Below are positions 7,734 through 16,756 of a stretch of DNA of 23,792 nucleotides, one piece after another (positions within the stretch are counted from its first letter, which is position 1; the number at the start of each line of letters is the position of its first letter). Both the position numbers and the translations under genes were made by a program. The DNA is taken from assembly GCA_029979375.1 (NCBI GenBank), contig JAPOHQ010000011.1, forward strand, positions 1-23,792. The letters are read 5' to 3'. Under the pieces are notes generated by a model. That model made no database searches and was not told the origin of the DNA. It worked only from the letters and a program-made list of their open reading frames with translations. The stretch is from Microbacteriaceae bacterium (GTDB lineage: Bacteria > Actinomycetota > Actinomycetes > Actinomycetales > Microbacteriaceae).

Positions 7734-8809
7734 TAGGCGTTGCCGAGAGCGGCCAGTCGGGCCTCTTCGTCCATCTTGATGGCCGATTGCACAATTGGCT
7801 CCAGAGCGCCATCCATGACCTGATCGAGGTTGTATGCCTTGTAGCCGGTGCGGTGATCTGCAATTCGGTTCTCTGGGAAGTTATAGGTGCGGATGCGCTC
7901 GGAGCGGTCCACGGTTCTGACCTGGCTCTTCCTCGCAGCGGACTGCTCGGCCTCAATGGCTTCCTGCTGTGCTGCAAGAAGCCGGGCCCGAAGAACTCGC
8001 ATGGCTGCTTCACGGTTCTGCAGCTGAGACTTCTCGTTCTGCATGGAAACAACGATTCCGGTGGGAATGTGGGTGATTCTCACGGCAGAGTCTGTGGTGT
8101 TCACCGACTGACCACCCGGTCCCGAAGAACGAAAGACATCGACTCGAATCTCATTGGCTGGAATCTCAACCTCTTCGGGCTCATCCACCTCAGGGAACAC
8201 GAGCACTCCGGCGGCAGAGGTGTGAATGCGGCCCTGAGTCTCAGTAACAGGTACGCGTTGCACGCGGTGCACGCCACCCTCATACTTCAGGTGGGCCCAA
8301 ACTCCAGCTGCGGGATCCGAGGAGGAGCCCTTGATTGCAACCTGGCAATCCTTGATTCCACCCAGATCGCTTTCGGTGCGATCAAGTACCTCGGCTTTCC
8401 AGCCCTTTGATGATGCGTAGTGGAGATACATCCTCAGCAGATCGCCTGCAAATAGGGCAGGCTCGGCGCCACCTTCTCCGGCCTTGATCTCAAGAATCAC
8501 GTCACGGCCGTCATCAGGATCGCGCGGAATCAGCAATCGCCGAAGCTTCTCGGATGCCTCGGCAAGCTGCTCCTCGAGAACCGGAACCTCGGAGGCAAAG
8601 GACTCGTCTTCGGCAGCGAGCTCCTTTGATGCCTCCAGGTCGGCCTCGAGCTTTGAAACCTGCTCGTCGGCAGCCAGGATCGCACTTAGCTCTGAATAGC
8701 GTCTATTCAGCTTCTTTGACAGGGCCGGGTTCGAGTGAACCGCCGAGTCGCTGAGCTGCTCCTGCAGACTCGCGTGCTCGGCTCTTAGACCAGCAAGCGA
8801 ATCAGCCAA
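7733..8809 (-). CDS. prfA: Peptide chain release factor 1
   Basis: RF1 reads UAA and UAG stop codons and triggers peptide release. The protein has 358 residues, the normal length. The codon-recognition tripeptide is PVT (187-189, in RVPVTETQGRIHTSA), the PxT form that marks RF1 rather than RF2. The catalytic GGQ is at 232-234 (SSGPGGQSVNT). The start is TTG at 8809, two bases after the rho stop, with GGAG seven bases upstream inside the end of rho; no better start is visible. Many actinobacteria carry rpmE between rho and prfA. Here there is no room for it. Confidence 0.96.
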   Translation of the reverse strand: MADSLAGLRAEHASLQEQLSDSAVHSNPALSKKLNRRYSELSAILAADEQVSKLEADLEASKELAAEDESFASEVPVLEEQLAEASEKLRRLLIPRDPDDGRDVILEIKAGEGGAEPALFAGDLLRMYLHYASSKGWKAEVLDRTESDLGGIKDCQVAIKGSSSDPAAGVWAHLKYEGGVHRVQRVPVTETQGRIHTSAAGVLVFPEVDEPEEVEIPANEIRVDVFRSSGPGGQSVNTTDSAVRITHIPTGIVVSMQNEKSQLQNREAAMRVLRARLLAAQQEAIEAEQSAARKSQVRTVDRSERIRTYNFPENRIADHRTGYKAYNLDQVMDGALEPIVQSAIKMDEEARLAALGNA

Positions 8810-8811
8810 AG

Positions 8812-10335
8812 CTACTCCGAGTCGGTTTCGGTTGGAACCGGCATGGACTTCTCAAGCTTGAGCAGGAACTCAACGTTGCTTGCGGTGTCCTTCAACCTGT
8901 TGAGCACAAGCTCGAGTGCCTGCTGCTGCTCCAGTCCGGCCAGAGCGCGACGCAGCTTCCAAATGATCTTGGTCTCCTGTGGGCTCATCAGCATCTCTTC
9001 GCGCCTAGTGCCCGAAGCGTTGATGTCAACCGCAGGGAAGATGCGCTTGTCGGCTAGCTGACGCGAGAGCCTGAGCTCCATGTTTCCGGTGCCCTTGAAC
9101 TCCTCGAAAATAACCTCGTCCATCTTCGATCCGGTCTCGACCAGAGCGGTTGCCAGGATGGTGAGCGATCCACCGTTTTCGATGTTTCGAGCTGCACCAA
9201 AGAAGCGCTTTGGTGGGTAGAGAGCAGAGGAGTCAACACCACCGGAGAGGATTCTTCCGCTGGCAGGTGCGCTTAGGTTGTAAGCGCGTCCCAGCCTGGT
9301 GATCGAGTCAAGCAGCACGACAACATCGTGTCCGAGCTCAACGAGGCGCTTGGCGCGCTCGATAGCTAGCTCGGCAACGGTGGTGTGATCGTCTGCCGGC
9401 CTGTCGAAGGTGGAGGCAATAACCTCGCCCTTCACCGTGCGCTGCATGTCAGTGACCTCTTCGGGGCGCTCGTCAACGAGCACGACCATTAGGTGAACCT
9501 CAGGGTTGTTTGCAGTAATTGCGTTGGCAATTGCCTGCAGCACGAGTGTCTTTCCAGCCTTAGGTGGCGAAACAATCAGACCGCGCTGGCCCTTACCAAT
9601 CGGAGCAACAAGGTCGATGATTCGAGTCGAAAGCTTCTTGGCATCGGTCTCGAGACGAAGCCTGGTGTCTGGGTAGAGCGGAGTCAGCTTGCCAAACTCA
9701 ACGCGGTTGGCGCTCTCCTCCTGGGTCTGACCGTTGATGCTTTCGATGCGAACCAACGCATTGAACTTCTGGCGCTGGTTCTCACCCTCGCGTGGCTGGC
9801 GAATCGAACCAACCACAGCATCACCCTTGCGCAGGCCATACTTCTTGACCTGACCAAGCGAAACGTAGATGTCATTTGGGCCGGGAAGGTAACCGGAGGT
9901 GCGCAGGAAGGCGTAGTTGTCTAGGACATCTAGGATTCCAGCGACCGGCAGGAGGACATCGTCCTCGGAAATCTCTGGCTCAACCTCATCCTGGTTGCGT
10001 CTGCGGTCACGATCGCGGTAGCGACCACGGCGGTTGCGTCCTCCGCGGCGATCGTCATCGCGGTCGCGGGAGTTCTCGCGATCGGCATTGCGGGTCTCGC
10101 GATCCTCGTTGCGCTCTGACTTCTCTTCGCTTGCGGCCGGCTTCTCTTCCTTGGCCTGGTTGCTAGGAGCCTCGGCTGCCTTATCCCCCTCGCCCTCTTT
10201 AGGCTTGCGGGTGCGGGCCTTTGGTGCCTCAGCCTTCGCTGAATCCTTCTCAGTGGCCTCTGGCTTTTCAGAGGCGGTGGCCGAGCTCACTCTGCGAGTG
10301 CGCTTTACCGGCTTCTCTTCTTGGATTTCATCCAT
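8812..10335 (-). CDS. rho: Transcription termination factor Rho, lacking Rho_N domain
   Basis: This hexameric RNA-dependent ATPase/translocase ends transcription. In the 507-residue protein, residues 1 to about 120 are a low-complexity tail rich in Glu, Lys, Ala and Arg, with RGGRNRRGRYRDRDRRR at about 97-113. The cold-shock-like primary RNA-binding domain follows at about 125-205 (ILDVLDNYAFLRTSGYLPG). The ATPase core has the P-loop PPKAGKT at 257-263, then VLVDERPEEVTDMQR, STFDRPADDHTT, LLDSITRLGRAYN and GTGNMELRLSR. The usual N-terminal helical Rho_N bundle is not visible. The ATG at 10335 has an in-frame TGA 12 bases upstream, so no longer start exists. The 73-base gap from thrB has no clear promoter or terminator. 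Confidence 0.96.
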   Translation of the reverse strand: MDEIQEEKPVKRTRRVSSATASEKPEATEKDSAKAEAPKARTRKPKEGEGDKAAEAPSNQAKEEKPAASEEKSERNEDRETRNADRENSRDRDDDRRGGRNRRGRYRDRDRRRNQDEVEPEISEDDVLLPVAGILDVLDNYAFLRTSGYLPGPNDIYVSLGQVKKYGLRKGDAVVGSIRQPREGENQRQKFNALVRIESINGQTQEESANRVEFGKLTPLYPDTRLRLETDAKKLSTRIIDLVAPIGKGQRGLIVSPPKAGKTLVLQAIANAITANNPEVHLMVVLVDERPEEVTDMQRTVKGEVIASTFDRPADDHTTVAELAIERAKRLVELGHDVVVLLDSITRLGRAYNLSAPASGRILSGGVDSSALYPPKRFFGAARNIENGGSLTILATALVETGSKMDEVIFEEFKGTGNMELRLSRQLADKRIFPAVDINASGTRREEMLMSPQETKIIWKLRRALAGLEQQQALELVLNRLKDTASNVEFLLKLEKSMPVPTETDSE

Positions 10336-10408
10336 TGTGTTTATTTCTCATTTCCTTGCGGCATACGACCGCGATTCAGAATTTGAATGGAGATGCAGTG
10401 GGGCGGAT

Positions 10409-11320
10409 TTAGCTGCCTGATCCAGACTGCCCTTCAAGACTAGCACCTTTGAAATCAACCGCAAGCGCCAATGGCGTCCATGTGGAGAATTTCTTGGAAA
10501 CCATTTCCATCGCCTTGAGACGCTTTTTTGGATCATCCTCAAGCACCAAGACCGATGGACCCGCTCCGGAAACAACTGCAGGGTGGCCGCTTGCACGCAG
10601 CGCGGAGATTAACTCGGAGGTCTCCGGCATCGCCGCTGCTCGGTAACTCTGATGGAGCTTGTCCTCGGTTGCAGCCATCATCAACTCGGGTGACTGAGTT
10701 AGAGCAGCGACCAATAGGGCCGACCTGGAAACGTTGAATACGGCATCCGTGTGGGGCACCGAATCAGGCTGCAGGCTCCGGGCAAGCTTCGTCGACATCT
10801 GATTCGAGGGAACCAAGACCAGTGGCGAGATGCCCCTGTGAACCGTGAGCTTCTTGTGGTGAGGCCCTTTGTCATCTACCCAGGCAATTGTCAATCCACC
10901 AAATAGCGCAGGCGCCACATTGTCTGGATGTCCCTCAAGCTCGGTGGCAAATTCCAACAGCTGCTGTTCAGTTAGCTGATGCTTTGGCGCCAACAACCCT
11001 GCTGCCAACATGACACCACCCGCGACTGCAGCTCCCGATGAGCCCATGCCGCGGCCGTGGGGAATGTTGTTCTCGCAACTAATTTTGAGACCGGGAACCT
11101 TTTCGCCTAGTGAGTCGAAGACGAGCTTGAGGGCCTTGAAAACAAGGTTGTTCTCATCGCGCGGGGCATCCTTTTCACCTTCGCCGCGAATCTCGATCTG
11201 CAGCGCGCTTCCTGTCACCTCGGCCGAGTAGTGGTCGTAGTGAGATAGCGCCATGCCTAGGGTGTCAAAGCCAGGCCCAAGGTTTGCACTGGTTGCCGGA
11301 ACGCTTACCGTGATTCTCAC
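10409..11320 (-). CDS. thrB: Homoserine kinase
   Basis: This GHMP-family kinase phosphorylates homoserine with ATP to give O-phosphohomoserine, the substrate of the adjacent ThrC. It has 303 residues. The N-terminal VPATSANLGPGFDTLGMAL and the ATP-binding loop IPHGRGMGSSGAA (86-98) are diagnostic. The C-terminal VSGAGPSVLVL is the third GHMP motif. The start is GTG at 11320, overlapping the thrC stop by four bases (GTGA). It is the last gene of the lysA-hom-thrC-thrB run; rho follows after 73 bases. Confidence 0.96.
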   Translation of the reverse strand: MRITVSVPATSANLGPGFDTLGMALSHYDHYSAEVTGSALQIEIRGEGEKDAPRDENNLVFKALKLVFDSLGEKVPGLKISCENNIPHGRGMGSSGAAVAGGVMLAAGLLAPKHQLTEQQLLEFATELEGHPDNVAPALFGGLTIAWVDDKGPHHKKLTVHRGISPLVLVPSNQMSTKLARSLQPDSVPHTDAVFNVSRSALLVAALTQSPELMMAATEDKLHQSYRAAAMPETSELISALRASGHPAVVSGAGPSVLVLEDDPKKRLKAMEMVSKKFSTWTPLALAVDFKGASLEGQSGSGS

Positions 11321-12396
11321 TTGCGCTCCAATCCCAAGAGATCTGCGACCGCTCCCGCAGTTGCACTCACTCTCTTTGGCTTAATCTTTCTGCCGCTCTG
11401 GTCCTTGAGGGCCCAGTCGGGATCCTTGAGTCCATGTCCGGTCACAGTAATGACGACGGTGTCTGCCTTAGGCAACTCCCCCTGCTGGGAGAGTTTGTAG
11501 AGGCCAGCAGCGCCAGTAGCACTCGATGGCTCGACAAAGACTCCGGCTTCCTGTGAGAGGAAGCGATGCATCCAGAGAATCTCTCTGTCGCTCACCGCGC
11601 CGAATCCACCTTGGGTCTCGGCCTTAGCAGCCTGGGCAAGATCCCAGCTTGCCGGGTTACCAATTCGGATTGCAGTTGCGATGGTTTCGGGCTTTTCGAC
11701 GGGCGAGCCCTTGATAAACGGCGCGCTGCCCTCGGCCTGGATACCAAATAGCCTTGGCATCGCCTTGATCCGGCCCTCCGCGAGTTCTTCCTTGTAGCCG
11801 AGGTGGTAGGCGGAGATGTTGCCGGCATTGCCAAGCGGCATGGCATGCAGATCAGGTGCCTGACCTAACACGTCAACCACCTCAAAGCTGGCGGTCTTTT
11901 GCCCCTGGAGACGGTCGGGGTTTACCGAGTTGACCAGAAATACCGGATAGTTCTCGCTCAGATCGCGTGCAATTCTCAGGCAGTCATCGAAGTTACCCTT
12001 GACCTGAAGAATCTGAGCCTTGTGGGCAACTGCCTGGGACAGCTTTCCCCAAGAAATCTTTCCGGCTGGAACCAAGACAACAGACTGCATTCCCGCCTTT
12101 ACGGCGTAGGCAGCCGCCGAAGCCGAGGTGTTTCCGGTCGAGGCGGCGATGACCGCCTGTGCACCCTTGGCCTTAGCCTTGGAGACTGCGGTGGTCATGC
12201 CCCTGTCTTTGAAACTTCCGGTCGGGTTCATACCCTCGAACTTGAGGTGGACGCTTCCCACCCCGAGGAGCTTGGCCAAAGCCGGAGCCTCGATCAGCGG
12301 AGTGCCACCCTCACCGAGCGTTACAACTGGATCGCTGGCTTCAAAAGGCAGACGATCAAGGTATTCGCGGATCACACCGCGCCACTGATGAGCCAT
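11317..12396 (-). CDS. thrC: Threonine synthase
   Basis: This PLP enzyme converts O-phosphohomoserine to threonine and phosphate. The 359-residue length and sequence fit the short class II-fold form common in actinobacteria. The PLP lysine is Lys63 in NPTGSFKDRGM. Other signatures are ASTGNTSASAAAYA (substrate/phosphate loop) and LGNAGNISAYHLGY (PLP phosphate binding). ATG at 12396 overlaps the hom stop by one base (TAATG), and its own stop overlaps thrB. The order hom-thrC-thrB is that of other actinobacteria. Confidence 0.96.
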   Translation of the reverse strand: MAHQWRGVIREYLDRLPFEASDPVVTLGEGGTPLIEAPALAKLLGVGSVHLKFEGMNPTGSFKDRGMTTAVSKAKAKGAQAVIAASTGNTSASAAAYAVKAGMQSVVLVPAGKISWGKLSQAVAHKAQILQVKGNFDDCLRIARDLSENYPVFLVNSVNPDRLQGQKTASFEVVDVLGQAPDLHAMPLGNAGNISAYHLGYKEELAEGRIKAMPRLFGIQAEGSAPFIKGSPVEKPETIATAIRIGNPASWDLAQAAKAETQGGFGAVSDREILWMHRFLSQEAGVFVEPSSATGAAGLYKLSQQGELPKADTVVITVTGHGLKDPDWALKDQSGRKIKPKRVSATAGAVADLLGLERK

Positions 12397-13691
12397 TAGA
12401 TTCCCTCCACCCGGATCACCGAGTTGACTCTCAGGACCGAAGCATTCTTCTCGAGTTTTGCGACCAATTCCTCCAGGTCCCCCTCATTTGCCATGTGGGT
12501 CATGATCGTGAGCAACGCAGCGTTGTTGCCATCGGAGGATGCGCTCTGAGCCACGGTTTCTACGCTCACCCCGTGAGAGGCAAACTCCTTGGCAATTGAG
12601 GCCAGGACGCCTGGTTGGTCGTCAACCTCCAGGGTGATCTGGAATCTGGTATTCACGCGCTGGACCGGCAAGGCTTCTAGGTTGGCGTGGGTGGAATCCG
12701 AGATGCCGGGTCCACCGGCAAGGTGGCGCTTGGCGGCACTCACAAGGTCGCCCAGAACGGCGGAGGCCGTCTCCGGGCCACCGGCTCCCGCACCATAGAA
12801 CATGAGCCTTCCGGCGCTCTCTGCCTCCACGAATACCGCGTTGTAGGCGCCGCGAACCGCAGCCAAAGGATGGCTGAGCGGAATCAGGGTTGGGTGAACT
12901 CTTGCAACCAGGCCATCCCCCACTCGCTCGCAAATGGCCAATAGCTTGACCGTGTAGCCGGCCTGGCGGGCAGTCTCAATTTGCAAAGCATTGACCGAGG
13001 TGATGCCTTCGCGGTGAACCTTTTCCACCGCCACCTCCGAGTGAAATGCCAGGGAGGCCAGAATTGCAGCCTTGCTTGCAGCATCGAAACCCTCGACGTC
13101 TGCGGTCGGGTCCGCCTCCGCGTAACCAAGCTCCTGAGCCTCGCTCAAGGCGTCCTGGAAGTCGGCACCCGTCGATTCCATCTGATCGAGGATGTAGTTG
13201 GTGGTTCCGTTGACGATGCCCATCACGCGGTTGATTCGATCTCCGGCTAGTGACTCGCGAAGCGGCCTGATGATTGGGATCGCCCCACCGACCGCAGCCT
13301 CGTAGTAGAGCTGCGCACCCAACTGCTCAGCCAATTCGAGAAGTTCTGGGCCGTGGGCGGCGATTAGAGCCTTGTTGGCTGTAATCACGTCCGCGCCGGA
13401 GTTCAGCGCCAGGGTGATCCAGCTGCGAGCTGGTTCGATGCCACCGATGAGTTCGATGACGATGTCGGAGGACAGAATCAGACTCTCGGCATCGTCGGTA
13501 AAGAGCTTGGCTGGAAGATCGGCGCTGCGCTTAGCCTTGGTGTCCCGCACTGCAATGCCGGAGAGTTCTAGCTCGGCACCAACACGTTTTGCCAGCTCTT
13601 CCGAGTTCTCGAGGAGGAGACGTGCCACCTGTGCGCCGACAGAGCCTGCCCCGAGCAGGGCAACCCTGATTGGTCGGTATGCACTCTGCAT
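12396..13691 (-). CDS. hom: Homoserine dehydrogenase with ACT domain
   Basis: This enzyme reduces aspartate semialdehyde to homoserine with NAD(P)H, at the branch from lysine towards threonine and methionine. In the 431-residue protein the N-terminal nucleotide-binding loop is LLGAGSVGAQVARLL (about 11-25). The catalytic domain includes GIVNGTTNYILDQM, LGYAEADPTADVEGFDAASK and the active-site lysine in DAASKAAI. A C-terminal ACT domain (about 350-425; FQITLEVDDQPGVLASIA) suggests allosteric feedback, usually by threonine. It is not fused to aspartokinase. Its ATG overlaps the lysA stop by one base. Confidence 0.96.
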   Translation of the reverse strand: MQSAYRPIRVALLGAGSVGAQVARLLLENSEELAKRVGAELELSGIAVRDTKAKRSADLPAKLFTDDAESLILSSDIVIELIGGIEPARSWITLALNSGADVITANKALIAAHGPELLELAEQLGAQLYYEAAVGGAIPIIRPLRESLAGDRINRVMGIVNGTTNYILDQMESTGADFQDALSEAQELGYAEADPTADVEGFDAASKAAILASLAFHSEVAVEKVHREGITSVNALQIETARQAGYTVKLLAICERVGDGLVARVHPTLIPLSHPLAAVRGAYNAVFVEAESAGRLMFYGAGAGGPETASAVLGDLVSAAKRHLAGGPGISDSTHANLEALPVQRVNTRFQITLEVDDQPGVLASIAKEFASHGVSVETVAQSASSDGNNAALLTIMTHMANEGDLEELVAKLEKNASVLRVNSVIRVEGI

Positions 13692-15085
13692 TAGCGCTCG
13701 CCTCCAGATTCGTAGCCGGTGTCCCGTGCAAGAAGATCCTGCTCGGTCTCGGCGCGAACTAGCAGCCTCGCCTCACCCGACTTGACGGCAACCATTGCCG
13801 GTCTTGGAACAAAGTTGTAGTTAGAAGATAGCGAAAAGCAATAGGCGCCTGTTGCTGGAACCGCCAGTAAGTCGTTTACGCCGACATCCTGCGGCAGCAA
13901 ACCGTGTCGAACCACAATGTCGCCGGACTCGCAGTGCTTGCCGACAATCCTCACCAGCTGCTGCGACTTATCCGAGTTCCGCGAGGCAAGCGCGACGGAA
14001 TACTCGGCCTCGTATAGGGCGGGGCGGGCGTTATCACTCATTCCACCATCCACGCTCACATAGAGCCGGTTGGCCCCGGCCTCCTCGAGCTTCACCTGCT
14101 TGGTGGTTCCGACGGTGTAAACGGTCATTCCAGCAGGCCCGGCAATAACCCTGCCCGGTTCGAATGCAAGCTTGGGAATAGCAATCTGCAGAGCCTGGCA
14201 CTTCGCGGCAACGGCCGAGACTATGCGTTCTGCCATCTCCTTGATCGCCAGCGGCTTGTCGGCCTGCGTATAGGCAATTCCGAATCCGCCACCGAGGTTC
14301 AGCTCGGGAACATCGCCATCGGAGAGCAGCCGGGCATGCAATTCGAGCAGCCGATTTGCGGACTCTACAAAGCCATCGGGGCTGAAGATCTGCGATCCGA
14401 TGTGGGCGTGGAGACCCAAGAACTTCAGGTGATTGTGCTCGCGAATCTTTGCAACCAAGGACTCGACCTCGATGATTGGAACACCGAATTTCTGGTCCTC
14501 GCTGGCGGTGGCCAGATACTCGTGCGTATGCGCGTGGACTCCGGTGTTTACCCTCAGACGCACCGGCTGCACCTTGTCTTGGGCGCCGGCAACCGAGGCG
14601 ATGCGCTCGATCTCGATTTCGGAGTCGATCACTATCGTCGAAACGTCTGCTGAAACCGCGCGTCCTATCTCAACCAGTGATTTGTTGTTGCCGTGCAGGC
14701 CAATTTGCTCGCCCGTGGCGCCAGCGGCCAGGGTCACTGCCAGCTCGCCTCCGGTCGAGACATCCACCGCATAGCCGGCATCAATCACCCAGCGAATGAC
14801 CTCGGTCGTCAGAAGCGCCTTTGACGCGTAGTAGAGCTTGACCTGGGTGCCGTGCTTGCTGGCCGCCTCCGCAAAGGCTTTCTTCACCGCGGTCAGGCGG
14901 AGTCCAAAGTCTTCCTCATCGACCACATACAGCGGAGAACCAAACTTGCGAACCAGTTCTGCGACCGGAACCGAACCAACTTCAAGGGCCCCTGCCTTAT
15001 TGCGCCGGGCAGTCTTTGACCAAATCTTGGCGTCCAAGTCCTTCTGGGCCACCAGCCAGTCCGGTTGGAGTGGATTCTTCATCAC
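13691..15085 (-). CDS. lysA: Diaminopimelate decarboxylase
   Basis: This PLP enzyme of the alanine-racemase fold decarboxylates meso-diaminopimelate to lysine, the last lysine step. It has 464 residues. The PLP lysine is Lys89 in YYASKALLT. HAHIGSQI, NLGGGFGIAY and EPGRVIAGPAG bind PLP phosphate and substrate, and CESGDIV supplies the catalytic cysteine from the partner subunit. The annotated start is GTG at 15085, sharing a base with the argS stop (TAGTG); the ATG at 15082 directly after it is an equally good choice. GGAGAGG upstream serves either start. An actinobacterium with DAP-type or lysine-type wall could need it, so this does not settle wall chemistry. Confidence 0.96.
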   Translation of the reverse strand: MMKNPLQPDWLVAQKDLDAKIWSKTARRNKAGALEVGSVPVAELVRKFGSPLYVVDEEDFGLRLTAVKKAFAEAASKHGTQVKLYYASKALLTTEVIRWVIDAGYAVDVSTGGELAVTLAAGATGEQIGLHGNNKSLVEIGRAVSADVSTIVIDSEIEIERIASVAGAQDKVQPVRLRVNTGVHAHTHEYLATASEDQKFGVPIIEVESLVAKIREHNHLKFLGLHAHIGSQIFSPDGFVESANRLLELHARLLSDGDVPELNLGGGFGIAYTQADKPLAIKEMAERIVSAVAAKCQALQIAIPKLAFEPGRVIAGPAGMTVYTVGTTKQVKLEEAGANRLYVSVDGGMSDNARPALYEAEYSVALASRNSDKSQQLVRIVGKHCESGDIVVRHGLLPQDVGVNDLLAVPATGAYCFSLSSNYNFVPRPAMVAVKSGEARLLVRAETEQDLLARDTGYESGGER

Positions 15086-16740
15086 TACATCCTCTCCGGA
15101 GCGCTCACGCCAAGCAGCTCAAGGCCATTTGCCAAGACGACTCCCGCTGCATCGTTGAGCCAGAGCCTGGTGCGGTGGACGGTCTCAATCTCCCTGGCGG
15201 GGAGCGGAAGAATCCTGCAGCTGTCATAGAAGCGGTGGTAGTGCCCAGCCAGCTCCTCAAGGTAGCGGGCAACACGGTGTGGTTCTCTGAACTCTGCCGC
15301 CTGGGCCATAACCCTTGGGAACTCGGCAAGCGATGCGACCAGCTCCTCTTCGGCAGGCTCGGTTAGCAGCTCGGGAGCAAACTCACTGCGGTCTACCTCG
15401 AGCGATATCGCGTTTCGATCGACCTGCTTGGTGCGGGCGTGGGCGTACTGAACGTAGAACACGGGGTTGTCGTTGGTTCGCCTTGCCAAAAGCTCCAAAT
15501 CAATATCGAGGCTCGAGTTTATGGACGAGCGAGTTAGCGCATAGCGAGCTGCATCGACACCGACCGCATCCACCAGGTCCTCCATGGTTACCACGTTGCC
15601 GGCACGCTTGCTCATCTTCACGACCGTGCCACCCTTCACCAGGTTCACGAGCTGCCCGATCAGAACCTCCATGTTCTCCCCCGGGACATCGCCAAATGCC
15701 TGGCAGAGAGCCATGAGCCTTGGAACATAACCGTGATGGTCAGCTCCGAGCATGTAGATGGCTCGATCAAAGCCGCGATCACGCTTGTCGAGGTAGTAGG
15801 CAAGATCGGCCGCCACGTATGCCGCATCTCCGTCGCTCTTGATGACTACGCGATCGCGATCGTCACCAAAACTCGATGACCTAAGCCAAACGGCTCCGTC
15901 TTCTTCGAAGATGTGGCCCAGCTCCCTAAGCCGCGCGATAGCCCTGTCGACAGCGCCAGACTCATAAAGCGAGTTCTCGTGGAAGAAGACGTCGAAGCTA
16001 ACGCCGAAGTTTGTAAGCGAAGCCTTAATCTCCTCGAACATCAGCTCGACTCCGAGCGCCCGGAAGGCCTCAGCCTGAGCATCGCCCTCGAGAGAAAGTA
16101 TGTCGGGGTCTCTCCTGAGCACCTCCTGGGCGATCTCACTGATGTATTCGCCAGAGTAGCCATCCTCTGGGGTAGCCTCATTCTTGGCAGCCGCAATCAG
16201 TGACTGCGTAAATCGATCAATCTGTGCGCCGTGGTCGTTGAAGTAGTACTCGCGAGTGACACTCGCACCCTGGGACTGCAGAATTCTCGCGAGCGAGTCA
16301 CCAACCGCCGCCCAGCGAGTTCCGCCGAGGTGAATTGGTCCTGTCGGGTTAGCGGAAACGAACTCAAGATTGAGATTTTGTCCACCCAGCGCCTGTGAAA
16401 GCCCATAGTTGGCACCAGCCTCCACGATGTCCTTGACCAAGGCGCCTGCGGCCGCGGACGATACAAAAAGGTTGATAAATCCCGGTCCTGCAACAGATAC
16501 CGACTCAACCCCATCGGTCGACTCCAGTTCGCCGGCAATCGCCTCCGCAAGGGAGCGCGGGTTTTGCTGCAGCTTACCGGCAAGCTGCATTGCAACGTTT
16601 GTCGCCCAGTCTCCGTGTTCGCGGTTTTTTGGACGTTCGACAACAACAGAACCGGGGAGCTCGGACTCGGGCAGCACTGACCTACTCGCAAGCCGCGCAA
16701 GGGCCTCGAGAATTGCCTGGTTGAGCTGTTCTGGAGTCAA
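15085..16740 (-). CDS. argS: Arginyl-tRNA synthetase
   Basis: This class I aminoacyl-tRNA synthetase charges tRNA-Arg. It has 551 residues. The HIGH-type motif appears as HLGG at 137-140 (ANPTGPIHLGGTRWAAVGD) and the second signature is KMSKR at 375-379. An N-terminal Arg-S additional domain (about 1-95) and a C-terminal DALR anticodon-binding domain (about 425-551, ending LLGVSAPERM) are present. The start is TTG at 16740 behind AGGA; the frame upstream has no ATG/GTG before a stop. A GC-rich hairpin lies 17-30 bases upstream of the TTG. TATGAT (16798-16803 on the minus strand) could be a -10 element, but I see no good -35. A tRNA-Arg gene lies nearby at 18554. Confidence 0.96.
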   Translation of the reverse strand: MTPEQLNQAILEALARLASRSVLPESELPGSVVVERPKNREHGDWATNVAMQLAGKLQQNPRSLAEAIAGELESTDGVESVSVAGPGFINLFVSSAAAGALVKDIVEAGANYGLSQALGGQNLNLEFVSANPTGPIHLGGTRWAAVGDSLARILQSQGASVTREYYFNDHGAQIDRFTQSLIAAAKNEATPEDGYSGEYISEIAQEVLRRDPDILSLEGDAQAEAFRALGVELMFEEIKASLTNFGVSFDVFFHENSLYESGAVDRAIARLRELGHIFEEDGAVWLRSSSFGDDRDRVVIKSDGDAAYVAADLAYYLDKRDRGFDRAIYMLGADHHGYVPRLMALCQAFGDVPGENMEVLIGQLVNLVKGGTVVKMSKRAGNVVTMEDLVDAVGVDAARYALTRSSINSSLDIDLELLARRTNDNPVFYVQYAHARTKQVDRNAISLEVDRSEFAPELLTEPAEEELVASLAEFPRVMAQAAEFREPHRVARYLEELAGHYHRFYDSCRILPLPAREIETVHRTRLWLNDAAGVVLANGLELLGVSAPERM

Positions 16741-16756
16741 GAATTCCTGCTTTTTT

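Noticed and set aside
7787..8410. A 207-codon open frame on the plus strand opposite prfA.
   Set aside because: It is antisense to the RF1 gene, whose motifs are certain, and the translation resembles no known protein.
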